This document shows, piece after piece, positions 7,660-15,708 of a stretch of DNA of 64,000 nt. Source of the stretch: GCA-002050365 sp038235165. GTDB taxonomy: Bacteria; Acidobacteriota; Blastocatellia; Pyrinomonadales; Pyrinomonadaceae. The stretch is from assembly GCA_038235165.1 (NCBI GenBank), contig JBBSUG010000013.1, positions 1 through 64,000 of the forward strand. Direction: 5' to 3'. The translations under genes were made by a program, and so were the position numbers. The notes beneath the pieces were generated by a model. It had not been told where the DNA came from, did no database searches, and saw only the letters and a program-made list of their open reading frames with translations. The stretch's first letter is position 1. Each line of letters starts with the position of its first letter.

Positions 7660-8710
7660 TTTCAGGTTCGGTTAAATTAATCTCCGTTTTCTTTTTTTCA
7701 GCGTCCGATTTTTTTATTTCTTCCAACATCTGCGCTACGGCAAAAACCAGATCCTGCGTTCCGCGATTCGTCACGGCGGAGATTTCCATAAATGGTTTGC
7801 CGTCTGCCTCCGCCGCTTCGCGCAAATTTTCGAGTCGTTCCGGTTCATCCAGCGCGTCGAGTTTAGTGGCGACAACGATTTGCGGGCGTTCCGCTAAATC
7901 TTCGTTGTAATTGGCAAGTTCGCGGTTGATTATCTCGTAATCCTCGACCGGATTTCTGCCGGAAATCGAAGAAACGTCAACCAGATGCAGAATCAATTTG
8001 GTGCGTTCGACGTGCCGCAAAAAGCGGTCGCCGAGTCCTGCGCCTTCGCTTGCGCCTTCGATCAAACCGGGAATGTCGGCGACGACGAAAGTTTTAAATT
8101 CGCCCAAGTCAACTACACCCAAATTCGGTTCCAAAGTCGTAAACGGATAATCGGCGATTTTCGGTTTCGCGGCGGAAATAACGGAGATTAAAGTTGATTT
8201 TCCGGCGTTCGGAAAACCGACCAATCCGACATCGGCAATCAATTTCAATTCGAGCTGTAATTCGAGTTCGTCGCCGGGTCTGCCGGTGTAGTGAAAACGC
8301 GGCGCACGTCGCACGGGAGTCGCAAAATGCTGGTTTCCCCAACCGCCTTTGCCGCCCTGCGCCGCCAGAAAACGCTGTCCGGTTTCGGTGAAATCGAATA
8401 AAAGTTCTTCCGTTGCGGCATCGAAAACCTGTGTTCCGACCGGGACTTTAAGCATTACCTCTTCGCCGTCCTTGCCGTGCCGGTTCGATCCTTCGCCGTG
8501 TCTGCCGCGTCCGGCTTTGTGTTCCGGGTTGTAGCGCAAATGCAGCAGCGTGTTGTAGCCTTCGTCCGACTCCATCCAAATATCGCCGCCCTTGCCGCCG
8601 TCGCCGCCCGAAGGTCCGCCGCGCGGCACAAATTTTTCGCGCCGAAACGCCGTCACTCCGTCGCCGCCGTCACCGGCTTTGATTCTAATTTTTACGCGGT
8701 CAATAAACAT
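7652..8710 (-). CDS. obg: Obg GTPase
   Basis: 352 residues. The N-terminal glycine-rich Obg fold (GGDGGKGGDIW near 37-47, then QGGKGGWGNQHFATP) is followed by the G domain: GFPNAGKST (G1), DIPGLIEGASEGAG (G3) and TKLD (G4). Obg is an essential ribosome-associated GTPase in late 50S assembly and stress control. The C-terminal OCT domain of some homologues is absent; the protein ends with a short charged tail. It heads the obg / small acidic protein / nadD / rsfS minus-strand operon. Confidence 0.95.
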   Translation of the reverse strand: MFIDRVKIRIKAGDGGDGVTAFRREKFVPRGGPSGGDGGKGGDIWMESDEGYNTLLHLRYNPEHKAGRGRHGEGSNRHGKDGEEVMLKVPVGTQVFDAATEELLFDFTETGQRFLAAQGGKGGWGNQHFATPVRRAPRFHYTGRPGDELELQLELKLIADVGLVGFPNAGKSTLISVISAAKPKIADYPFTTLEPNLGVVDLGEFKTFVVADIPGLIEGASEGAGLGDRFLRHVERTKLILHLVDVSSISGRNPVEDYEIINRELANYNEDLAERPQIVVATKLDALDEPERLENLREAAEADGKPFMEISAVTNRGTQDLVFAVAQMLEEIKKSDAEKKKTEINLTEPENV

Positions 8711-8939
8711 TTTTTGTTGTTATAAGGCTAATTTTAAGTATTTTAAGTTTAGGTTTGAATCAATCTTTATGCAAATGCGGGAAATTTTGGATGTCTGCAA
8801 ATGCGGAAGTCTGACTAAACAGTGTCGCCCAATCGTTATTCACCGAAAATATTTGTAAAATTAAATAAAACTCTTTACCTTTGGCGATATAAGGTCTAAA
8901 ATTGCGTACTCTTTTATTCTTACAAAACAGGAGAAAACT

Positions 8940-10271
8940 ATGAAAAAACAAGTTCTTTTTCTATTCACAATTCTTTTACTCGGATTTTCAATCGTGTCGG
9001 CACAAACTCAAACGATCCCGAAAATAATTGCCGGCGGCGTGGTGAACGGTAAGGCGATTAACCTGCCGGCTCCCAAATTTCCGGCGGCGGCGAAGGCAGT
9101 CAACGCGAGCGGTGCCGTTAATGTGAAAGTAACTATTGACGAAAACGGCAGCGTCACCGAAGCAATCGCGGTTTCAGGACATCCTTTGCTCAGAAAAGCT
9201 GCCGAAGATGCCGCTCTTCAGGCAAAATTTGCCGGGACTCAACTTTCAGGGCAGCCCGTGAAAGTCACTGGCGTAATAATTTATAATTTCACGCCCTCCG
9301 GTTCTGTTCAGGCAAACAAATTGCCAACTTACAGCGGACCCGGCAATGCAGTAGTCGGAGATCGAATGCCGCCGCAAAGAACCGATAACACGATTTCCGG
9401 CGGCGTATTAAACGGAAAAGCAAGAAACTTAGCAGTTCCGGCTTATCCGGCAGCGGCAAAAGCGGTTGGTGCGAGCGGCGCGGTTAATGTGCAGGTCGTG
9501 ATTGACGAAGACGGCAATGTTATTTCCGCAAATTCAGTATCGGGTCATCCTCTGCTCCGAGATTCATCGGAAAAAGCCGCGCGTGAATCTAAATTTTCAC
9601 CCACCTTACTTCAAGGCAGGACTGTCAAAGTCACCGGAATAATTGTTTACAACTATCTGATGCCGATGCCTTGGATTCAAATCGGCTACGAACTTTCTCT
9701 AGCGAAAAAATCTCTTTTCCTAAAGGATTATCCGGTTTCTTCGATTAGCGGAACTTTTCCTGTCGATTGGACTGAAGAAAAAGCGGATTTAGAAAAAATA
9801 CGCGATTATTTAATCGAAAAAACCAAAAAAGAAAAAATCCAACAGAAAGAAACCGAGCAAAAAAACGTCACTTCTGCCGCATTGTCAGCAGAAAATCTGC
9901 CGAATGAGATATTTACTGTTCGCGGTACGGGGTTGACAGGTGATGAAAATTATCAGCTTGACATCTATTCAGCCGAAATGCTCGATCAATTGCAGTCTAA
10001 AATAGAGAATCGTTTATTTAACACAAATAAAATTTTGTATTTTAAGTTCGGAAAAAATTTGGGAAAATTAATTGCCGAAATTGATGATGACCAAAAAGCG
10101 TCCACGAATTCTCAGGAACTATATCAGCTTGCGGCGGCTAATTCTTCAACTGTTTCAAACGCATTTGCAGCGAGTATCAATAACATCATCGAAATTTCTA
10201 TGCAGAACATTTCCGGTTCGGACAAAAAGGAAAAGGTGATTGCAGTTATCAAAAGATTGCAAGACTACTAA
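8940..10271 (+). CDS. Exported protein with two tandem TonB C-terminal-like domains
   Basis: 443 residues. A signal peptide (KKQVLFLFTILLLGFSIVSAQ) is followed by two near-duplicate ~80-residue domains (about 30-115 and 150-235), each with PKFPAAAKAV or PAYPAAAKAV, GAVNV, VSGHPLLR and VTGIIVYN, matching the TonB C-terminal fold. There is no N-terminal TonB anchor or proline-rich spacer, so it is not a classical energy transducer. The remaining ~200 residues are charged and unrecognised. ATG with a good AGGAG upstream (8931). It overlaps the next gene by one base (TAATG). Confidence 0.8.
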   Translation: MKKQVLFLFTILLLGFSIVSAQTQTIPKIIAGGVVNGKAINLPAPKFPAAAKAVNASGAVNVKVTIDENGSVTEAIAVSGHPLLRKAAEDAALQAKFAGTQLSGQPVKVTGVIIYNFTPSGSVQANKLPTYSGPGNAVVGDRMPPQRTDNTISGGVLNGKARNLAVPAYPAAAKAVGASGAVNVQVVIDEDGNVISANSVSGHPLLRDSSEKAARESKFSPTLLQGRTVKVTGIIVYNYLMPMPWIQIGYELSLAKKSLFLKDYPVSSISGTFPVDWTEEKADLEKIRDYLIEKTKKEKIQQKETEQKNVTSAALSAENLPNEIFTVRGTGLTGDENYQLDIYSAEMLDQLQSKIENRLFNTNKILYFKFGKNLGKLIAEIDDDQKASTNSQELYQLAAANSSTVSNAFAASINNIIEISMQNISGSDKKEKVIAVIKRLQDY

Positions 10272-10708
10272 TGACAAAAACTGATTTGCAGACCAAAAAC
10301 AAGTTTTCACGCACGGAGCGCATTTTGGCGGCGGCAGGGATTTTGGCAGCAGCGGCGGGCGCATTTGTCGTCAGTTATTTTAACCCGACGACCGACGGAT
10401 TTTTCCCTGTCTGTCCGCTGCACGCGACGACCGGCTTAAATTGTCCGGGCTGCGGAATGACGCGGGGCTTTCACGCGCTTTTTCACGGCGATATTCTCGG
10501 TGCGCTGCATTTTAATTTGCTATTGCCGGTTTTTCTGCTTGTCGGAATTTACCTGTTCGTTTCGCTCGGTCTAATCGTTGTCAGGGGACGCGGTTTGTCG
10601 TTTAATATCTTCAAACCGTATTTATTGTGGAGCTTTCTGATTGCATTAATCGTTTTCGGCATTGCGCGAAATTTGCCGTTTTACCCCTTCACATTTTTAG
10701 CTATTTAG
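10271..10708 (+). CDS. DUF2752 membrane protein
   Basis: 145 residues with about three membrane helices. The family core is visible: FFPVCPLHATTGLNCPGCGM, then TRGFHALFHGDILGALHFN. The CP...CPGCGxTR motif defines DUF2752, a family of small membrane proteins with unknown function. The start codon overlaps the stop of the TonB-like gene, so the two are co-translated. It converges with ispG over a shared bidirectional terminator. Confidence 0.85.
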   Translation: MTKTDLQTKNKFSRTERILAAAGILAAAAGAFVVSYFNPTTDGFFPVCPLHATTGLNCPGCGMTRGFHALFHGDILGALHFNLLLPVFLLVGIYLFVSLGLIVVRGRGLSFNIFKPYLLWSFLIALIVFGIARNLPFYPFTFLAI

Positions 10709-10713
10709 CGAAA

Positions 10714-10759
10714 AAAGAAGGAAGTCTGCATAATTGTTTATGAGCAGACTTCCTTCTTT
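10714..10759. terminator. Bidirectional intrinsic terminator
   Basis: A perfect 16-bp stem (10714-10729 AAAGAAGGAAGTCTGC with 10744-10759) with a 14-base loop. The stem's A-rich and T-rich ends give U-tracts in both directions. It lies between the convergent DUF2752 and ispG genes. Confidence 0.85.
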
Positions 10760-10782
10760 ATAATAAACTGATCTGAACATAA

Positions 10783-11892
10783 TCAACTGATTTGAATTAA
10801 TTGTTTTTCTGCGCCCAAAGGTTTCGCATCTTTGCCTTCTCTTCGCAATATTTCGACTTCCTTGACAAATTCTTCGACAATATCCGCGCCGCCGACTTTT
10901 CGCATTGGAACGCCGTCTTTGAAGATCATTCCGACATTGCGACCGAATGTAATTCCCAATTGCGAATCGTGCGCTTCGCCGGGTCCATTGACGGCGCAGC
11001 CCATAATCGAAAGATGCAGCGGTTCTTCGACGTGTGCCAACCTTCGTTCGACTTCAGTGACGATTTCGACGAAATTATCAATATCAAGGCGTCCGCAGGT
11101 CGGACAGGCAACGACGGTTACGCCGCGTTTTCGCAGTTCTAAACTTTTTAAAATTTCCCAACCGACGCGCACTTCTTCGTGCGGTTCTGCCGCCAAGGAT
11201 ACGCGAATCGTGTCGCCAATGCCGTCAAACAGCAGAATGCCCAAGCCCATCGCCGATTTGATCGTGCCGCCGAACGGTGTTCCGGCTTCGGTTACGCCGA
11301 GATGAAGCGGATAATTGACCTTTTCCGACATCAGACGATATGCGGCAACCGTGCGCTGAACATCTGATGCTTTTAAGGAAATAATAATATCTGAAAACCC
11401 CAAATCTTCGAGAATGTTGACGTGGCGCATTCCCGATTCGACCATCGCTTCCGGCGTTGCCGTGCCGTATTTTTTCAGTAAGTCTTTTTCTAACGAACCA
11501 CCATTGACACCGATTCTGATCGGAACTTTTTGCGCTTCGGCGGCGCGGACGACTTCGCGTACGCGGTCAATCGAACCGATATTTCCCGGATTCAGGCGCA
11601 ATTTATCAACTCCGGCTTCGAGAGCTTTTAACGCCAATTTATAGTGAAAATGGATGTCGGCGACAATCGGAACTACGGTTCGTTTGCGAATTTCTTTGAG
11701 CGCGGCGGCGGCATCGTCATCGGGAACGGCAATACGGACGATTTCACAGCCCGCCGCAATCATTTCGTCAATCTGCTTAACCGTTGCGTCAACATTCGTC
11801 GTATCGGTTTTCGTCATTGACTGCACGGCAACCGGCGCACCGCCGCCGACCTGCACGTTTCCGACCATTACCGCTTTTGTTTCTTTTCTCAT
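10783..11892 (-). CDS. ispG: IspG (GcpE), HMBPP synthase of the MEP pathway
   Basis: 369 residues, typical length for the two-domain bacterial type. It converts methylerythritol cyclodiphosphate to HMBPP using a 4Fe-4S cluster. The cluster ligands are visible as C263 and C266 (ACPTCGR) and C299 (GCAVNGPGEA). The N-terminal TIM barrel begins VGGGAPVAVQSMTKTDT. It lies about 100 bases downstream of rseP on the same strand and close to dxr, another enzyme of the same pathway. Confidence 0.96.
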   Translation of the reverse strand: MRKETKAVMVGNVQVGGGAPVAVQSMTKTDTTNVDATVKQIDEMIAAGCEIVRIAVPDDDAAAALKEIRKRTVVPIVADIHFHYKLALKALEAGVDKLRLNPGNIGSIDRVREVVRAAEAQKVPIRIGVNGGSLEKDLLKKYGTATPEAMVESGMRHVNILEDLGFSDIIISLKASDVQRTVAAYRLMSEKVNYPLHLGVTEAGTPFGGTIKSAMGLGILLFDGIGDTIRVSLAAEPHEEVRVGWEILKSLELRKRGVTVVACPTCGRLDIDNFVEIVTEVERRLAHVEEPLHLSIMGCAVNGPGEAHDSQLGITFGRNVGMIFKDGVPMRKVGGADIVEEFVKEVEILRREGKDAKPLGAEKQLIQIS

Positions 11893-11994
11893 AACTGTTT
11901 AAGTTGACCGAGTTTGCCGAGTTGTTTGAATTGTTTTTGATTTCTTGACTGACTCGACTTCTCACGTCTTAACTCGGCAAACTCAGTCAACTTC

Positions 11995-13350
11995 CTACTT
12001 TCCAATGATGCGCGAAACGTCGAAAAAAATCACCGTCACCATCAACAGTAAAATTATTGCTAAACCGGCGAGTTGAATTTTTTCTTTGACCGCCATCGAA
12101 AGTGTCAATCCGAACAGGGCGAGAAATCCTTCGATTCCCAAAACCGCAATTTGCCCGCCGTCGAGCATCGGAATCGGCAGCAAGTTGAATACGCCGAGAT
12201 TTAAGCTGATTAACGCCAAGATTGAAATTAACCCGACAAATCCCTGTTCGTGAACGACCTGCGAAATGATTTGGACGATGCCGATGGGTCCTGCCACGCC
12301 TGCATCTTTGACCGAGCGTTTACCGGCGAAAAGCTGTCCGAAAACTTTGCCGGTCAGACGAATAATTTCAAAGTTTGAATTAACGGCGAATGCGGCGGCT
12401 TGCGACACGGAAGCCGGTTCACGGTCTAAACTCTGGTTGCTCAAATTTGCGCCGATTAACGCTTTACCGTCTTCGCCGACTTTTGCCTGCAAAGCAATTT
12501 CCTGTGTTTGTTTGTTGCGGACGACGACGACTTTGAGCGGATTTTCTTTATATTTTTGAACGAGTTCCTTGAAGCCCTCAATGCTGCCGACCGTTTCGCC
12601 GTTGATTGAAATCGCCTTGTCACCTTTCTGCAAACCGGCTTGCTGCGCCGCTGAGTCCGGCAGCGGCGAAATTATCACCGGCTCGGTCGGCTCGAAATCC
12701 AACATCCCGACGCTGTTGCCTTTAATCTCTTCCTTCGTCGGTTTGATCGTCAAATTCGTGCGCTGACTGCCTCGTTCGACCGTGATCGGAACCTGCATAT
12801 CTGGCGCAATCATCGAATCGTGATTAATTCGTTCCCAACTCGGGTTTTCAATACCATCGAACCCGACGATGCGGTCGCCGACTTTTATTCCGGCTTGTTC
12901 CGCTGCGCCGCCTGCTTTGACTGACGCGACGACCGGCGACGGCATTGCCGGAACACCGTACAGTAATCCGGCAGCAAAAGGAATTGAGAACGCCAGCAGC
13001 AAATTCATAAACGGTCCGCCGATCATCACGAGAAACTTCTGCCAGCGCGGACGCAGTTCGTAAAGTTCGGATTCGGGAACGACTTCTTCCTGTTCGTCCT
13101 TGCCTTCGAGCGGTCCGGTCGCCTCATCGCCGTAAAGTTTGACATACGCCCCCAACGGAATCGCGCTGATGCGGTAATCGGTGTGTCCGACTTTGAAACC
13201 CCAGATGCGCGGTCCCAAACCGAAAAACGAATAAGCGTCAACGCGCATTCCCAAAAGTTTGGCAACCGCGAAATGCCCGAATTCGTGAATGTTGATGGCA
13301 ATTCCGAGAACGAAAATGACTGCTAAGATAACTATTAAAATATCGTACAT
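11995..13350 (-). CDS. rseP: RseP-type site-2 zinc metalloprotease (M50)
   Basis: 451 residues. The catalytic HEFGH motif is at 22-26 in the first membrane helix; LLPIPMLDGGQ near the C-terminal end is the second active-site signature. Two PDZ domains lie between, around 125-190 and 215-285. The family cleaves membrane-bound anti-sigma factors and signal-peptide remnants within the membrane. Three or four transmembrane segments are evident. It sits between ispG and a Uma2-type gene followed upstream by dxr; dxr-rseP proximity is common in bacteria. Confidence 0.94.
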   Translation of the reverse strand: MYDILIVILAVIFVLGIAINIHEFGHFAVAKLLGMRVDAYSFFGLGPRIWGFKVGHTDYRISAIPLGAYVKLYGDEATGPLEGKDEQEEVVPESELYELRPRWQKFLVMIGGPFMNLLLAFSIPFAAGLLYGVPAMPSPVVASVKAGGAAEQAGIKVGDRIVGFDGIENPSWERINHDSMIAPDMQVPITVERGSQRTNLTIKPTKEEIKGNSVGMLDFEPTEPVIISPLPDSAAQQAGLQKGDKAISINGETVGSIEGFKELVQKYKENPLKVVVVRNKQTQEIALQAKVGEDGKALIGANLSNQSLDREPASVSQAAAFAVNSNFEIIRLTGKVFGQLFAGKRSVKDAGVAGPIGIVQIISQVVHEQGFVGLISILALISLNLGVFNLLPIPMLDGGQIAVLGIEGFLALFGLTLSMAVKEKIQLAGLAIILLLMVTVIFFDVSRIIGK

Positions 13351-13456
13351 TAAAAAAATTCCTTTATTAAAATTTCTGACCGTTTAGAAACAAAGTGAGC
13401 GCGACAAGTTGCAAACTAAAGTGTAAAACCCGTGCTTTTCAGAGTCAAACATTATT

Positions 13457-14098
13457 TTACGGAAGCAAATCGGCGACTTTGATTTTCGCGTCCGGCGCGG
13501 CAAGCGGCGAAACAACATCTGTCTCCGTGAAAATTGAAATCTCCGCATAGCTGAACCCGTAAAATGCTGTTTCGTCCTTGATTGGGCGGCGGTAAATTTC
13601 TAGACGTTTACCGTTTATATTTACAATCCAGTAATCTTTGATTCTATATTTGGCGTAAAGACTCATCTTTCTGCTTCGATTATATCGAAGCGTCGCGTCG
13701 GAAATTTCAACTACTAAGTCAGCTATCTTTGGATGAGAATCGGTAAAATCTCTAATACTGCCTTTGACAATTACCACATCCGGTTCGGGTTCGCTGCTTT
13801 TGCTGAAACTCAATGGGAGTTGATTTCTGACATAAAATGTTTTGCCAAAACTTTCCCGTAAAACTTCACTAACAAGAGAAACAGAGGTTGCGTGCAGACT
13901 TTTCATCGGTGCCATTTCAATGATTTCTCCTTCAATGAGTTCCACTCTTTTTCCTTGAAAAAAACCGAGTTCCGCCATTCGATAATAATTTTCTTGTGTC
14001 CACTTAATGGGCTGTGGTTCATCTGTAATTTTTTCTTCAACCACCGTTTCAAAAATCACCGGATTACGAGTAGCTGTTTCCGTCATTGTCTGCTGCAT
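13457..14098 (-). CDS. Uma2-family (DUF820) putative endonuclease
   Basis: 213 residues. Uma2 features are clear: YYRMAELGFFQGKRVELIEG near the start, PEPDVVIVKG, and ADLVVEISDATLRYNR, followed by YRIKDYWIVNINGKRLEIYR. The acidic residues and lysine fit a PD-(D/E)XK nuclease fold. Their biological role is unknown. The ATG at 14098 is preferred over GTG 14107 because GAGGTG sits 7 bases before it. It lies between dxr and rseP, with dxr ending just 11 bases earlier. Confidence 0.88.
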   Translation of the reverse strand: MQQTMTETATRNPVIFETVVEEKITDEPQPIKWTQENYYRMAELGFFQGKRVELIEGEIIEMAPMKSLHATSVSLVSEVLRESFGKTFYVRNQLPLSFSKSSEPEPDVVIVKGSIRDFTDSHPKIADLVVEISDATLRYNRSRKMSLYAKYRIKDYWIVNINGKRLEIYRRPIKDETAFYGFSYAEISIFTETDVVSPLAAPDAKIKVADLLP

Positions 14099-14108
14099 AA
14101 TTTTCACC

Positions 14109-15281
14109 TCATTTCCCCGAAGCAGTTATTTCCAATTTCATTATAGCCTTTTTTCGCGCCGATTTATCAGCCGCTAAAACGGTTTCGAGATCGGCAACTT
14201 GTTTGGCTTCGTGTTCGTTCATCACGCTTTCGATGATTTGCGGGATTTCGGAAAGTCTGATTTTATCGTCCAAAAACGCTTGGACGGCGATTTCGTTGGC
14301 GGCATTCATCGCGGCGGGCATTGTGCCGCCGGTTTTTAGCGCACGATATGCCAGAGCCAAACACGGGAAACGCTCAAAATCGGGTTCTTCAAAAGTTAAT
14401 TGCGAGATTTTCGTAAAGTCGAGCGGAGCGAGTTCGCCGCCTTTTCGCGCCGGGAAAGTCAGTGCGTATTGAATTGCGTGGCGCATATCGGTTACGCCGA
14501 GCTGGGCGATAATCGAACCGTCAACCATTTCGATCATCGAATGGACGACCGATTGCGGATGAACGACGACACCAATTTCGTCCGCACCGAAATCGAACAG
14601 CCACCGCGCTTCGATCACTTCCAAGCCTTTATTCATCAGTGTTGCGCTGTCAATCGTAATTTTGTCGCCCATTCGCCACGTCGGATGATTTAAGGCTTCG
14701 GCGCGACTCGCATTTTCAATTTCCTTTTTTGTTTTTGTGCGAAAAGGTCCGCCCGAAGCGGTTAAAATGAGACGTTTGACTTCGTTGCGCCGTTCGCCGC
14801 GCAGACATTGATGAATCGCGTTGTGTTCGGAATCAACCGGCAAAATCTCCGCACCATTATCACGCGCCGCTTTCGTCATCAGTTCGCCCGCCATCACGAG
14901 CGTTTCTTTATTCGCCAGCGCAACCCTTTTCCCCGCTTCGAGCGCACGCAGCGTCGGCACAAATCCGACCGCCCCGACCGTCGCCGAAACGACAATTTCT
15001 GCCTGTTCGTGTGTCGCCGCTTCAATCAAACCCGATTCGCCGACGACAATCTTTAGTGTTCTCAATGTGGAACTTGAAATCTTCCGAAGCAACTTTTCTG
15101 CACAAATTTCGTCTTTGACCGCGACGAGTTCGGGTTGGAATCGTTCGATTTGTTCGGCGAGCTTATTAATATTTTCGCCCGCACCGAGCGCGACGACGCG
15201 AAAATCTCCCAAATGTTCGATAACTTTTAGAGTGTTGCAGCCGATTGAACCCGTCGAACCCAAAATAGATATTGCTTTCAT
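14109..15281 (-). CDS. dxr: Dxr (IspC), DXP reductoisomerase of the MEP pathway
   Basis: 390 residues, full length. The NADPH-binding GSTGSIGCNTL is at 8-18; ALANKETLVMAGEL and PVDSEHNAIHQCL carry the metal and substrate ligands, and MNKGLEVIEARWLFDF follows. It makes methylerythritol phosphate from DXP, the first committed step before IspG in this window. It begins the minus-strand dxr / Uma2 / rseP / ispG run. Confidence 0.96.
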   Translation of the reverse strand: MKAISILGSTGSIGCNTLKVIEHLGDFRVVALGAGENINKLAEQIERFQPELVAVKDEICAEKLLRKISSSTLRTLKIVVGESGLIEAATHEQAEIVVSATVGAVGFVPTLRALEAGKRVALANKETLVMAGELMTKAARDNGAEILPVDSEHNAIHQCLRGERRNEVKRLILTASGGPFRTKTKKEIENASRAEALNHPTWRMGDKITIDSATLMNKGLEVIEARWLFDFGADEIGVVVHPQSVVHSMIEMVDGSIIAQLGVTDMRHAIQYALTFPARKGGELAPLDFTKISQLTFEEPDFERFPCLALAYRALKTGGTMPAAMNAANEIAVQAFLDDKIRLSEIPQIIESVMNEHEAKQVADLETVLAADKSARKKAIMKLEITASGK

Positions 15282-15494
15282 AAATAATCAAACTTTTAAT
15301 CGTTTGCCCTGACACAACTTTACATCAAAAAAGCAAAATATTTCCAATAATGAGATTTTTAATACGCCATAAACTGTGTCGTCGTCGTTTTTTTGGGTTT
15401 TGGTGACAGCAAATAAATTAAGGAGAATACAATACCGTTCAAATAATCTTTGGTAACTTTTTCAAACATAATATTTTAATAAGTTTCTCATTTA

Positions 15495-15621
15495 GAGCGC
15501 GGACGGCTCATCCGCCCAACGCCAGCGCAGCGACGCGTTGGAAGCGTTTCTCTATGTGAATGTTGCTGACAACGCTTCCAACATCGCTATCACTCGTTGG
15601 GCGGACGAGCCGTCCGCGCTC
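15495..15621. repeat. Intergenic palindrome, family C, copy 1
   Basis: Outer arms of 27 bases (15495-15521 and 15595-15621, beginning GAGCGCGGACGGCTC) pair with one mismatch. Inside is a second inverted pair around CGTTGGAAGCGTT (15536-15549) and AACGCTTCCAAC (15571-15582). It fills the gap between dxr and the M4 protease. A split relative is at 61317-61580. Confidence 0.8.
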
Positions 15622-15655
15622 CGGCTTTGCGGAAATTGTTTTCGCGCTCCAATAA

Positions 15656-15687
15656 AAAAGAGAACGCTGTTCACAGCGTTCTCTTTT
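15656..15687 (-). terminator. Intrinsic terminator of the M4 protease gene
   Basis: A perfect 15-bp stem (15656-15670 AAAAGAGAACGCTGT with 15673-15687) closed by a 2-base loop. On the minus strand it is followed by a T-rich run. It is 22 bases past the protease stop. Confidence 0.85.
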
Positions 15688-15708
15688 CGTGCTTTGAAAA
15701 GCGGCGAT

